Positions 1 to 7,375 are shown, counted from the first letter of the stretch. The stretch: DNA of 17,231 bases from Candidatus Latescibacter anaerobius SCGC AAA252-E07 (GCA_000403035.1 AQSL01000163.1:1-17231); one strand, 5' to 3'. Notes: generated by a model from the sequence alone, not told the origin. Program-made: numbers and translations.

Positions 1-95
1 TGATGGCCTTTTCGGTCGAGTTCATAGGGCGTATCATACTTCATGTCATCTTCGCGGAAATCGGGAATTGTATTATTATTAAAATCATCGCCGAA
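1..95 (-). repeat. 95-bp exact inverted copy of 9454-9548 at the window start
   Basis: The reverse complement of 1-95 is identical, base for base, to 9454-9548 inside the outer-membrane barrel gene. Identity stops sharply at 95/96. The copy sits in the same reading frame in both places (FGDDFNNNTIPDF), so the GH2 frame runs into it without a stop. The match may continue left of the window. Perfect identity including third codon positions argues for a recent event or an assembly junction rather than diverged paralogues. Confidence 0.95.
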
Positions 96-2552
96 TGTCA
101 CTCCCCGGGATTCTTTCAGAAACGCATGTATCGTGCCGCTCGTATCTATTATCGCCGCTTTGCCTTTTATTCCGGGACCGGTCATGTAATCAACGGTAAA
201 AATATCGTCATAACCCTCGGCTCTCACACTATTTTTTTCATCGCTCAGTTTTGCCCTGAGATTGTAATAACCGGGGATTTTGACAGGAGGCATTTGAAAT
301 TCCTCGACAAGAAGCTGACCGAATGCTTCGCCTCCCTGGATCTTTACTTTGAACTTCTCTGAAATAACCACGGTACCCATCGGGTCTTCAAATTCAAGTG
401 TCAGGTTATGGTTTCCCCTGAGGTTTTTCTCATTTACAATAAAAACGTCCGCAACAGGGACCGCACCTGCGGGAAGTACCTTGTCACGAATCTTTACCGC
501 AATATAGAGCGGCTGTGTATAATATTGGAGGATCGATGGGTCCCCGGTTGGATTTCTGTAGGTATCCACGATGTCTGTATGTGTGCTTGCCGATGCCCAG
601 CCGTTAAGGACATAAGCATCTGCAGCGTTGGAGATGCGCACGTTTTCGAGAATACGGCCGTGGAAGTAATGAAGGTTTTCTGCGAGCGCCATGGTCAGGT
701 AGTCAACAGTGGGAAAGGATGACCTGAGCCCGCTTTCACCGAGAAACCTGTCGTACGAGTCATACCAGTCGAGATGTTCGCCCTCACGCCAGCCATGAGC
801 GCCGGTTCGTGCCAGTTCGTTTTTTATCTTTTCAAGCCGCACCGGCGTTCCGAAAGCGCCTTCCTCGCCGAAAAATATTATCTCGTCCTTTGGCATGGGA
901 TGGAGAGAGTCGCCCATAGTGGGTACCGGATCAATAACATACCGCAGATAGTACCGTGGATTTCTATAGTATTCATCGAGATATCCCGCATAGGCGACAA
1001 GGTGGTACGGAGATGTCCAGCCGTGGTAATATAAATTATCGTCATAGGGCTTCATGTGAAGTTTGTATGGATTGTCCCTGTAGTTGGGAATAGTAGGGCT
1101 TGTGATGCAATTGAAAGTTACCGGCCGTGAGGGGTCAAGCGCATGCACCATGCGGATATTATTTTTATCATCATCGTCGGGTTCTTCGAATGAAAGGTCG
1201 TCCATATTGAAAATGACCATTGAGGGACGGGAACGGTCGCGGATAATCATTCTTCGGAGTTTTTCTCTTCGCCATTTTTTTTCTTTTTCGTTCGGAATCT
1301 CATTACACATGTATCCGCCCGGTTCTTCGTAGGTCAATAATCCCGCTTCATCCGCCGTTTCGATGGATAACGGCTGGCCGATTGCACGGTGATACAGCAT
1401 CATGTTGTATCCAAAGTTTATGGCGGTATCAATATCTTTCCGCGCAATTTCCGGAGTCGGGAACATACCGTTTTTGGGCCAGAACCCCCGTGTCATAGCG
1501 GCAATAATAAAAACACGTTTCCCATTCAGGTAAAACCTTTTGTCGCCGTTTTTCTCCCCGATGTCAAACCACCGGAAACCGAATCTTCTGCTCATCGAAT
1601 CGGTAATTTTGCCTTCATCGCCCGTAAAAGTAACCGCCGCTTCATACAGGTTCGGCTTTTTTATATCCCATACTTTTGCCTTCGGCGCTTTTACATGGAG
1701 CGAAATCTCTCTGCCTTCGGGAGGAATTGACTCGGACACTGTTTTTTTCCACAGCACATTCGAGGGATTTTTCCACTCATGCACGACAAGAGTCAGTTTC
1801 CCTTTTTTTCGTTCACCGGATGAATTACCGAGGGTTATAAAAACGTCCGCTTCTTCTGGTTTTGGTTTATTCTGAACGTAAATATCATCAATATAAACAG
1901 CATCGGCAGCTCGTATGAATATCCTGCCCGTGATACCGCCGAAACCGTGTACGGAGGGAATCCTGTTATTCCCCCAAGGCAAGAGATTTTCATCGCTCCA
2001 GTCGAAATTGCCCACCGGATCGGTAATCCGCACATTAATATGGTTCTCTCTGTCGAATATCACCGCATCGGTTACATCAACTTCAAAAGGTGTATTTCCG
2101 ATAACATCGTAGCCCACGAGCTTTTGATTAATAAAAACCTCCGCCCGAAGGTTAACCGACTCAAAAGCGATAGTAATCCGCTTTCCCCTGAGAGACGGAT
2201 CGATACTGAAAGCAGCGCTCCACCAGGAAACACCTCGGTAGTCGCCTGCAATCCCGTTCGGATTGCCGTTAGCGCCCCAGAAATGTCCTTCCACCGTTCC
2301 GGGAACAGTGACAATTTTGTCATGAATCCTGTCAAGTTTGTCCCAGCCGCATGTCGGCAAATTGACAGGCAGAGTATTAATATCCACCGGCGGCAGGTAA
2401 ATAGTGTCATTTTTCCAGTCCGCCTCGTGGTCCAGCCAGAGACGCCAACCATCACCGGAAAGTTCCGCTTCCCACCTTCCGGGCTCGGCTGAAACAGGGT
2501 AAACAGCGAAGAGAACAGTAATAATAACAATGATATATTGCATGGGATTCAT
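1..2552 (-). CDS. Secreted glycoside hydrolase family 2-like protein, partial (C-terminus beyond window)
   Basis: The frame is open for 850 codons from ATG 2552 to the left edge. An AAGGGA Shine-Dalgarno-like sequence lies about 7 nt before that ATG. Residues 1-23 form a Sec signal peptide (hydrophobic core, then VSA). Next come a GH2 sugar-binding jelly roll (about 60-230, with PGTVEGHFWG), an Ig-like domain (about 235-330), and a TIM barrel beginning near FYLNGKRVF (about 340) and containing YHRAIGQP and ADEAGLL. A nucleophile-like Glu is present at E563 in GEEGAFG. The usual Asn-Glu acid/base pair is not: the equivalent strand reads FNMDDL at 448-453. By family it would act on beta-linked sugars in the periplasm or outside, but with this change it may be a poor enzyme or non-catalytic. 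The last codons, from residue 820 (positions 1-95), are an exact copy of part of the 7438-10413 gene, so the true C-terminus is uncertain. Confidence 0.85.
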   Translation of the reverse strand, partial: MNPMQYIIVIITVLFAVYPVSAEPGRWEAELSGDGWRLWLDHEADWKNDTIYLPPVDINTLPVNLPTCGWDKLDRIHDKIVTVPGTVEGHFWGANGNPNGIAGDYRGVSWWSAAFSIDPSLRGKRITIAFESVNLRAEVFINQKLVGYDVIGNTPFEVDVTDAVIFDRENHINVRITDPVGNFDWSDENLLPWGNNRIPSVHGFGGITGRIFIRAADAVYIDDIYVQNKPKPEEADVFITLGNSSGERKKGKLTLVVHEWKNPSNVLWKKTVSESIPPEGREISLHVKAPKAKVWDIKKPNLYEAAVTFTGDEGKITDSMSRRFGFRWFDIGEKNGDKRFYLNGKRVFIIAAMTRGFWPKNGMFPTPEIARKDIDTAINFGYNMMLYHRAIGQPLSIETADEAGLLTYEEPGGYMCNEIPNEKEKKWRREKLRRMIIRDRSRPSMVIFNMDDLSFEEPDDDDKNNIRMVHALDPSRPVTFNCITSPTIPNYRDNPYKLHMKPYDDNLYYHGWTSPYHLVAYAGYLDEYYRNPRYYLRYVIDPVPTMGDSLHPMPKDEIIFFGEEGAFGTPVRLEKIKNELARTGAHGWREGEHLDWYDSYDRFLGESGLRSSFPTVDYLTMALAENLHYFHGRILENVRISNAADAYVLNGWASASTHTDIVDTYRNPTGDPSILQYYTQPLYIAVKIRDKVLPAGAVPVADVFIVNEKNLRGNHNLTLEFEDPMGTVVISEKFKVKIQGGEAFGQLLVEEFQMPPVKIPGYYNLRAKLSDEKNSVRAEGYDDIFTVDYMTGPGIKGKAAIIDTSGTIHAFLKESRGVTFGDDFNNNTIPDFREDDMKYDTPYELDRKGH

Positions 2553-2589
2553 GGCCGGTTCCCTTCATAAAATCAATTTTACATATAAT

Positions 2590-2709
2590 TCAACCGTATA
2601 TGGTCGCTCCGACTTTTGCTGTATTTTTCCCCGGCATAAGCCCGGTCGTTGCAATTCCCGCAGCGAGTACTGTACGTCGTGTGAGGTGTTTCAGCAAATA
2701 TAATCTCAA
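2590..2709 (-). pseudogene. Tat-signal-like micro-ORF or remnant between DUF362 and GH2 genes
   Basis: Reading the minus strand from a possible TTG at 2709 gives 39 codons ending in TGA at 2590. They include HLTRRTVLAAGIATTGLMPG, which has the twin-arginine motif, hydrophobic stretch and small residues of a Tat signal peptide. No ATG start and no clear ribosome-binding site were found, and translation stops about 16 residues after the hydrophobic segment. It may be the leftover N-terminus of a deleted Tat-exported protein, or chance. It lies in the 195-nt gap between the DUF362 stop and the GH2 start. Confidence 0.3.
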
Positions 2710-2747
2710 TCTAACTTCTTGTGCTAATTGTCTGTTTTTCTGTAGTA

Positions 2748-4157
2748 TTACAAAAACCTGGGCCCGTGATCTTCAATTCCGTAAATATAAATTCCGAGAG
2801 GCGTTCGCCTGAGGAGTCTGTAGTCTTTCAATTTTTCAACGCCTTTTTCACCGAGCATGTAAATGGGGATTTTTTCGATGTCATTTTCGCCCAGGCCGCG
2901 TTCATGTGCGATTCTCAGGTAGGGGATTTCACGGGGGTCATGTCCCATGAGCCAAGATGTTACCGAATCCACCGCAACCATCGAACGTCCCACGGCAACA
3001 AAATTGGAGTGTTTGACATTGTTATAACTATGACGGTCATCGCCTCTTCCGAAAACTCCCTCGACGATATTCACATACGGCTGTGGCAGAACTTCGATCG
3101 TATCCATCATACGCTGCGCCCATATCTCTGCCCAGAAAAGCCGTGAATCCGCGATATCGGGATTTTTAAGATATTCCTCGTAACCGCCGGCTGCTTTGTA
3201 AGCCCTGTAAAAACCGCCCTCGTCCCAGTATTTGTATCCCATTCGGGCATGGTTCACATAGGACGTTTCTATGGCGGTTCGGAAGTCAGGGTTGAAATCC
3301 TTCATCAGATCCTTGCGCCACTTATCCAGATGTGTCCACGAATCGCATGTGTGGCCGTATCCCCTGGGCAATACACCCATAATATTCTTTGTCGTGAGAG
3401 TGGTGTACCCGACCTTATGGACATGGGCATGGGCAATATTTATGAACGTTGTGCCTTTTTCAAAGACCGGCTTGTAGGTGCAGATACGGCGCTGCACCAT
3501 GCCATCCGGGTTTTCGTACCAGAGAAGCTCGGATTTTTTATAATCCTTGAAATACTGGACATGCGCTTCTATAAGCGGCAGGTTGTGACTGTTAAAGAGA
3601 TCCATGAGGCCGCTTTCGACAAAATGCTTGTGCATCATGGCGCCACGTGCCCCGATGGCAATATTCGTGTTGCCGATATCGCGCAGCCCGTCGGTCATGC
3701 CCACGGTAAAATAGGGGTGAACAACGCCGCCGGAATTGTAAACCGGCGGACTCGACCTCAACCCGCTTCCGACCATATTGGGTTTCACAAATGTCCTGCC
3801 TCCCGTTTCGGCGCCTTTCCGGAACATCAGTTCGGATACACTCCTTCCGAGACGTTCGAACTGATCGTTACAGGGATTCCACTTACCATCCCAGTTATGA
3901 CGGTCTTTTACATCGGCATATATGAAAAATACTGCATCGGGGTTTTCAAGAATTTCTTCCCGGAGAACCGGCACGGTATTTCCTTTTTCACCTTTTTTCA
4001 GGAGCTTGACGCCTTCCCTGATATTCAGCCCGGTGCTTTCAAGCGGCTGGTCGGGCTCGTACGATACATCCTTTCCTCTGATGAAGACATTCCTCGCAAA
4101 GGTTTTCGCAGACATTGCCGCGCCAAGGGCGGTCGTCATAAATGTTCTTCTCTTCAT
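2748..4157 (-). CDS. Tat-exported DUF362 domain protein
   Basis: This is a 469-residue protein starting at ATG 4157, with GAGG 8 nt upstream. The N-terminus MKRRTFMTTALGAAMSA is a twin-arginine signal (RRTFM followed by a small-residue hydrophobic core), so export in folded form is expected. DUF362-type features include FVKPNMVGSG (about 123-132), the NIMGVLPRGYG segment, and the C-terminal DSVTSWLMGHDP with IPYLRIAHERGLG (about 395-428). The biochemical role of DUF362 is not well defined. Some members are fused to ferredoxin domains, but no CxxCxxC cluster is visible here. The downstream GH2 gene is on the same strand 195 nt away, so co-transcription is possible but unproven. Confidence 0.85.
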   Translation of the reverse strand: MKRRTFMTTALGAAMSAKTFARNVFIRGKDVSYEPDQPLESTGLNIREGVKLLKKGEKGNTVPVLREEILENPDAVFFIYADVKDRHNWDGKWNPCNDQFERLGRSVSELMFRKGAETGGRTFVKPNMVGSGLRSSPPVYNSGGVVHPYFTVGMTDGLRDIGNTNIAIGARGAMMHKHFVESGLMDLFNSHNLPLIEAHVQYFKDYKKSELLWYENPDGMVQRRICTYKPVFEKGTTFINIAHAHVHKVGYTTLTTKNIMGVLPRGYGHTCDSWTHLDKWRKDLMKDFNPDFRTAIETSYVNHARMGYKYWDEGGFYRAYKAAGGYEEYLKNPDIADSRLFWAEIWAQRMMDTIEVLPQPYVNIVEGVFGRGDDRHSYNNVKHSNFVAVGRSMVAVDSVTSWLMGHDPREIPYLRIAHERGLGENDIEKIPIYMLGEKGVEKLKDYRLLRRTPLGIYIYGIEDHGPRFL

Positions 4158-4558
4158 AAATTTAACCTCAATAAATATAAAGCTATGTATGGATTTATAA
4201 AATTCGCTACTATTTTAATTACAATGTATAATAAAATAATTCAAAAAGAAATATAATATTGAAACTGATTTAATAGGATTTGAGTATTAAGGTGATGGAA
4301 GGAGGAGTACTGATGTTAGTTTATTATGTATCCAACTTATGTGCTTGTAAAAAAATAAATTTCTTCCCGAGAGTTTTTTCGACTTGTTATATTGTTAATT
4401 TTTCTACATTGAGGATTTAATTCCTGCATGGCATCTGATTTTGGCCATTATTATCATAATATGAGAACCACCGCAAACGTAAATTGGGATGTTTTAAAGG
4501 GGTTGGTTTTTTATTGAATATAATCATTAAATATAATAAATAATTACTTATTAGAGAT
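4158..4558. other. AT-rich intergenic region
   Basis: About 400 bp separate the DUF362 start from the end of the AT-rich cassette. The stretch is much richer in A and T than the coding DNA to the left. It must contain the promoter of the DUF362 gene, but no convincing -35/-10 pair could be fixed in such AT-rich DNA. The only gene-like item is a short plus-strand ORF with a strong ribosome-binding site at 4313-4420, listed separately. No convincing hairpin terminator was seen for either neighbour. Confidence 0.6.
4313..4420 (+). CDS. Possible small protein of 35 residues with a near-perfect Shine-Dalgarno
   Basis: ATG 4313 is preceded by AAGGAGGAG at 4299-4307, leaving 7 nt between AGGAGG and the start. 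This is the best ribosome-binding site in the window. The product begins MLVYYVSNLCACKK and ends FSTLRI before TAA at 4420. It contains three cysteines and no recognisable domain. It is the only plus-strand coding candidate between 1 and 7437. It could be a small peptide of the AT-rich island or the stump of a lost gene. The call rests only on the Shine-Dalgarno and spacing. Confidence 0.3.
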   Translation: MLVYYVSNLCACKKINFFPRVFSTCYIVNFSTLRI

Positions 4559-4948
4559 TTATTTTTTCTTTACATGAAATTCTTTTGTTAATTTTTGTTG
4601 ACCATTAATATCAATTATTATTTCATATTTCCCTGGATCATTAAGTATTAAATTCGTAATAGATGCTGAAAAACTAAATAATTTAGATTTTACTTCAAAG
4701 GGCTCATCCGGCTCAAAAATTTTTTCACCTTTAGGGTCAATAAGAGATACACTGATTTTTTCATTATTGAAATGTTTTGTTTTAAACATAAGAAAAAATG
4801 CCAAGCTTCTATTGGTATAAGGAAATACATCTACATAAATTATATCATCTGGATATACCCCAATAAATAACAGCTTTTTTGTATTTTCTTGTCGGATATC
4901 ATCACAAACGATAAATTTTTCTATCTCGAATTTGTTTGTTTCAGACAT
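4559..4948 (-). CDS. DUF6941-like protein (third gene of AT-rich cassette)
   Basis: This is a 129-residue soluble protein with no signal peptide. ATG 4948 is preferred over an upstream TTG at 4963 because it overlaps the end of the preceding gene by 8 nt (ATGTCTGA), a typical coupling arrangement. The N-terminal pattern FIVCDDIRQENTKKLLFIGV, followed by a VFPYTN segment and alternating beta-type stretches, resembles DUF6941, whose members share a CDD...G-I-G-V start. The predicted fold is an all-beta sandwich ending YEIIIDINGQ. DUF6941 has no established function that I can name. Its place after an XRE regulator suggests a role in the same accessory module. The family assignment is from pattern memory. 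Confidence 0.65.
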   Translation of the reverse strand: MSETNKFEIEKFIVCDDIRQENTKKLLFIGVYPDDIIYVDVFPYTNRSLAFFLMFKTKHFNNEKISVSLIDPKGEKIFEPDEPFEVKSKLFSFSASITNLILNDPGKYEIIIDINGQQKLTKEFHVKKK

Positions 4949-5417
4949 TTTGTAAATCCTCAAGTTTAATATCTAAAGCGGTTGATATTCTTTGAACTTT
5001 ACCGAAAGGAACATTTTTGAGTGAAGATATTCTTTCTAATTTGCTAATATTTGATTGAGGTACATTGAGCATTTTTGCTAAATGATATTGAGTAATTTTT
5101 TTACGCAATCTTTGGTATTTTAAAATGTTTATTTCTCCATTCTTAAGCTTTTGTTTTAATTTCTGTTCCCTTGTATAATAAAAATTATCGTGATATTTCT
5201 TTAATTCCTCATCAGATAATATCATTTCGTCTAATTGATCTAATGTTACATAACCAGATATTTCTTTAGTTATATTCAAACCGCAGCCAAATGTATGTTC
5301 AAAATTAATATTATAATCTTTATCAACAGAATCATACGTAAATAAAACGCAACTAACACCTGTTATTCCTGCAATTATTGATTCCCTTCGGATTTTATTT
5401 GCTGTGCTTACCGCCAT
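4941..5417 (-). CDS. XRE-family helix-turn-helix regulator with unknown N-terminal domain
   Basis: The product is 158 residues from ATG 5417. That start is chosen because AGGA lies 8 nt upstream; another ATG at 5423 has only 2 nt of spacing. Residues about 102-155 form a Cro/C1-type HTH: RLRKKITQYHLAKMLNVP, then recognition helix QSNISKLER (121-129), then an LxDLQN ending. The first 90 residues (ESIIAGITGVSCVLFTYDS and so on) have no recognised family. The gene overlaps the upstream unknown gene by 10 nt and the downstream DUF6941-like gene by 8 nt, so the three are an operon. It is the obvious candidate to bind the palindrome at 5944-5965. Such HTH proteins often act as antitoxins or autorepressors, but this is inferred. 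Confidence 0.8.
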   Translation of the reverse strand: MAVSTANKIRRESIIAGITGVSCVLFTYDSVDKDYNINFEHTFGCGLNITKEISGYVTLDQLDEMILSDEELKKYHDNFYYTREQKLKQKLKNGEINILKYQRLRKKITQYHLAKMLNVPQSNISKLERISSLKNVPFGKVQRISTALDIKLEDLQNV

Positions 5418-5941
5418 GACCATTTTCCTGTTTGTTGATTTTTATTTTTTTTATTTGGTTTTTCAAAGTTAATATAATGATAATAGGCAGATTTTACTTG
5501 TTTATCCCAATCGTAGCAATTCCAATCATCCCATGGTCTATCTGTTAAGTGTAAATAGACAATAACCCTTATATTTTTATCAGGAAAGAAAAACAATCTA
5601 TATTGTTTATCGGAAATTTGCTTGAATTTAATACAGTAAATAATATCCTTTAATATACCGGAATTATAATCTTTTAATAATGATTCAACAGGATAAATTT
5701 CAATGTCAGCTATAGATTTATTTTCGTGCAAATATCCTTTAATTTTTAGAGAAAATGTTTTTCTTCTATCCTTATCTTTAATAGAAAGAGAAAATATTTG
5801 ATCTTCGAGATCGACAGGCAGAACATTGATAACACCAAAAATATACATACCAACCTCTTTTTGCGGACCTCTCAAAAGAGATTGAAGCTTACTTGTAACA
5901 GAATAATAAACAGTATAATAATGATGTTGATATTTACTCAT
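5408..5941 (-). CDS. Protein of unknown function, first gene of AT-rich cassette
   Basis: Not recognised. From ATG 5941 it is 177 residues, soluble, rich in aromatic and basic residues. It has a beta-rich middle (FSLSIKDKDRRKTFSLKIKG), a segment YRLFFFPDKNIRVIVYLHL, and a Trp-rich stretch RPWDDWNCYDWDK, ending in a basic tail. The segment DKQYRLFFFPDKN is loosely reminiscent of RelE/HigB-type toxins, where a strand reads YR-(L/V)-(L/F)F; this is only a hint. A second possible start is ATG 5848, which has AAGAGG 5 nt upstream and would give 146 residues and an 89-94 nt leader from the promoter at 5944-5970. A further GTG at 5953 lies inside the palindrome and is unlikely. Confidence 0.7.
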   Translation of the reverse strand: MSKYQHHYYTVYYSVTSKLQSLLRGPQKEVGMYIFGVINVLPVDLEDQIFSLSIKDKDRRKTFSLKIKGYLHENKSIADIEIYPVESLLKDYNSGILKDIIYCIKFKQISDKQYRLFFFPDKNIRVIVYLHLTDRPWDDWNCYDWDKQVKSAYYHYINFEKPNKKNKNQQTGKWSWR

Positions 5942-5970
5942 AAAATATACCACCAGTGGTATATTGTCAA
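5942..5970 (-). promoter_or_regulatory. Perfect 22-bp palindrome overlapping a sigma70-like promoter (candidate operator)
   Basis: Positions 5944-5965 form AATATACCAC-CA-GTGGTATATT, perfect 10-nt arms around a 2-nt centre. On the minus strand a consensus TTGACA (5970-5965) is followed by TATATT (5949-5944) after 15 nt, so the palindrome fills the spacer and -10. A repressor bound here would block RNA polymerase. Transcription would start within or just past ATG 5941, which implies either a leaderless message or use of the later ATG 5848. The XRE protein encoded by the operon is the likely ligand (inference). Confidence 0.6.
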
Positions 5971-6309
5971 GTTAAATTTAATTATTAATAAAAATAATAT
6001 CTTATACACAACAAGTTGTGTATAATAATTTTACTTATATCATATATTGTATATAATAATTGAAACAATTACACTATTAAAGATTATTAATTTTACTTAA
6101 ATATTTATTAATGGACAAACAATATTATTAAAATTATCCTGAACCATTTTGTATTCCTTTTCCCATTTATATCAACTAATGCTATTTCCTTCAACCCATT
6201 CATGTGCATTATATATGTGAAAATGTGTTAATTGGTACATACCCTCCCGTATAAAAAAAGATGGCTGGAGAGTGTATGATTCGAAAACATTTCATGTATT
6301 GAACCTGCT
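5971..6309. other. AT-rich intergenic region upstream of the cassette
   Basis: Apart from the perfect palindrome at 6002-6025, this gap between the cassette promoter and the 3' end of the potassium-channel gene shows no coding potential and no convincing terminator. It is strongly AT-rich up to about 6235, where base composition shifts toward that of the channel gene. That shift may mark the right edge of a transferred segment. Confidence 0.5.
6002..6025. promoter_or_regulatory. Second perfect palindrome, 24 bp, upstream of the cassette
   Basis: TTATACACAAC-AA-GTTGTGTATAA has 11-nt perfect arms around AA. Its layout (2-nt centre, TATAC...GTATA flanks) resembles the palindrome at 5944-5965, 58 bp away centre to centre. 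It may be a second operator for the same regulator, which would permit looping or cooperative binding. It could also form an RNA or DNA hairpin. No function is proven. Confidence 0.45.
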
Positions 6310-7122
6310 TTATTCCGGCGGATTATAAATATCCTTTCCGCAGTGTGGGCAGGTTTTTGGTTCATTATGTTTTTTCTTGATCTTCTCCGCAAAACCCGAT
6401 GCGAGAATACCGGCAGGCAGAGCAAACATTCCGATTCCCAGAATTGCGATAATCGCACCCAGGAACTTCCCCAGTGGAGTAACAGGATACACATCTCCGT
6501 AACCGACAGTTGTTAATGCCGCAACACCCCACCACATTGATGCAGGTATGCTCGAGAAGATTTCCGGCTGGGTTTCATTTTCAACATAATACAGCAAACT
6601 CGAGGAAATTACCAGTAAAATGACAACAATGAAGAAAACGATAATCAGTTCTTCCTTTTTTTCTTTCATCACATAGGCAAACTTATTCAACGCCTCATTA
6701 TACCTCCCGATTTTGAGGAGACGGAATAGACGAAAGAGACGCACAGCCCTTATGAATCTCATATCAAGTTGAAGTATCATCGGTAGATAAAATGGTGCAA
6801 TAGCGATTAAATCCACGATTGCCATCATAGTTACAGCATATCGGATTCTTCCCCTGATACTACCCCTGAACCGCTCATTAACGGAACAGACCCAGAGTCG
6901 CACTCCATATTCAACCGTGAATATCACTACCGAAAGTAATTCAAATGTTTTGAAGAAAAAGTAATAGTGAGCGGCAAACCGTTCAACCGTTTCCAGAATG
7001 ACCGTTATAACATTAAGGAATATCAAAATCAGAATAAATACATCGAATATTCTGCTGGCGACATCACCCGGAGATGCTACCTCAAAAATTTCATACACCC
7101 GTTTTTTTACTTTTTCGTACAT
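6310..7122 (-). CDS. Voltage-gated potassium channel (Kv-type, six TM)
   Basis: This 270-residue inner-membrane protein has the full Ion_trans layout. S1 is about 27-45, S2 about 57-78, S3 about 95-117, and S4 runs 122-137 with a basic residue every third position (R122, R125, R128, R131, R134, K137). S5 is about 158-180, the pore helix and selectivity filter TTVGYGD are at 204-210, and S6 is about 219-244. The TVGYGD filter predicts potassium selectivity and the S4 charges predict voltage gating. The C-terminus carries a single CPHC knuckle (258-261), a half zinc-ribbon-like tail that could bind metal only by pairing between subunits. No Shine-Dalgarno precedes ATG 7122. It is transcribed away from the divergent barrel gene. 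Confidence 0.93.
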   Translation of the reverse strand: MYEKVKKRVYEIFEVASPGDVASRIFDVFILILIFLNVITVILETVERFAAHYYFFFKTFELLSVVIFTVEYGVRLWVCSVNERFRGSIRGRIRYAVTMMAIVDLIAIAPFYLPMILQLDMRFIRAVRLFRLFRLLKIGRYNEALNKFAYVMKEKKEELIIVFFIVVILLVISSSLLYYVENETQPEIFSSIPASMWWGVAALTTVGYGDVYPVTPLGKFLGAIIAILGIGMFALPAGILASGFAEKIKKKHNEPKTCPHCGKDIYNPPE

Positions 7123-7145
7123 TATACTATTTTTCGTACATTATA
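7111..7145 (-). repeat. Tandem duplication across the channel start codon
   Basis: A 16-nt unit TATAATGTACGAAAAA (minus strand) occurs at 7145-7130 and again at 7126-7111, period 19 nt. The second copy holds the real start of the channel (MYEKV). The first copy holds an ATG at 7141 that encodes only MYEK before TAG. The duplication therefore creates a four-codon upstream mini-ORF with the same first residues. Confidence 0.85.
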
Positions 7146-7346
7146 AATTAATTGAAAAGCCCACTTCCATATTTTAATTAAAATACCGGTAATGTCAAGA
7201 TTAATATATTCATTATAGCCATTGTTTTTCACCACCGATAGGTAAGAAGTAGTATGCGAAAAAATATATGCTGCACTATTGTAGTAACCTTGAGTTCAGA
7301 ATTTCAATTCCGGAAAGGGAAAAGCTGTGCTGATGAAAATATTTTG

Positions 7347-7375
7347 TTGCATAACTTAAAAATGATTTTTATATA
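7347..7375 (+). promoter_or_regulatory. Candidate sigma70-type promoter for the outer-membrane barrel gene
   Basis: TTGCAT (7347-7352) and TATATA (7370-7375) are separated by 17 nt, in the 296-bp divergent gap between the channel and the barrel gene. The predicted start would leave a leader of about 55 nt before ATG 7438. No other feature was seen in that gap. The match is imperfect and the local DNA is AT-rich, so this is tentative. Confidence 0.4.

Noticed and set aside
3249..4256. 335-codon plus-strand ORF antisense to the DUF362 gene
   Set aside because: The opposite strand carries the DUF362 motifs and a Tat signal; this frame shows none.
5408..5941. Firm call of a RelE/HigB toxin
   Set aside because: Only a loose strand pattern (YRLFFFPDKN) supports it. 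Length and the rest of the sequence do not clearly fit, so it is left as unknown.
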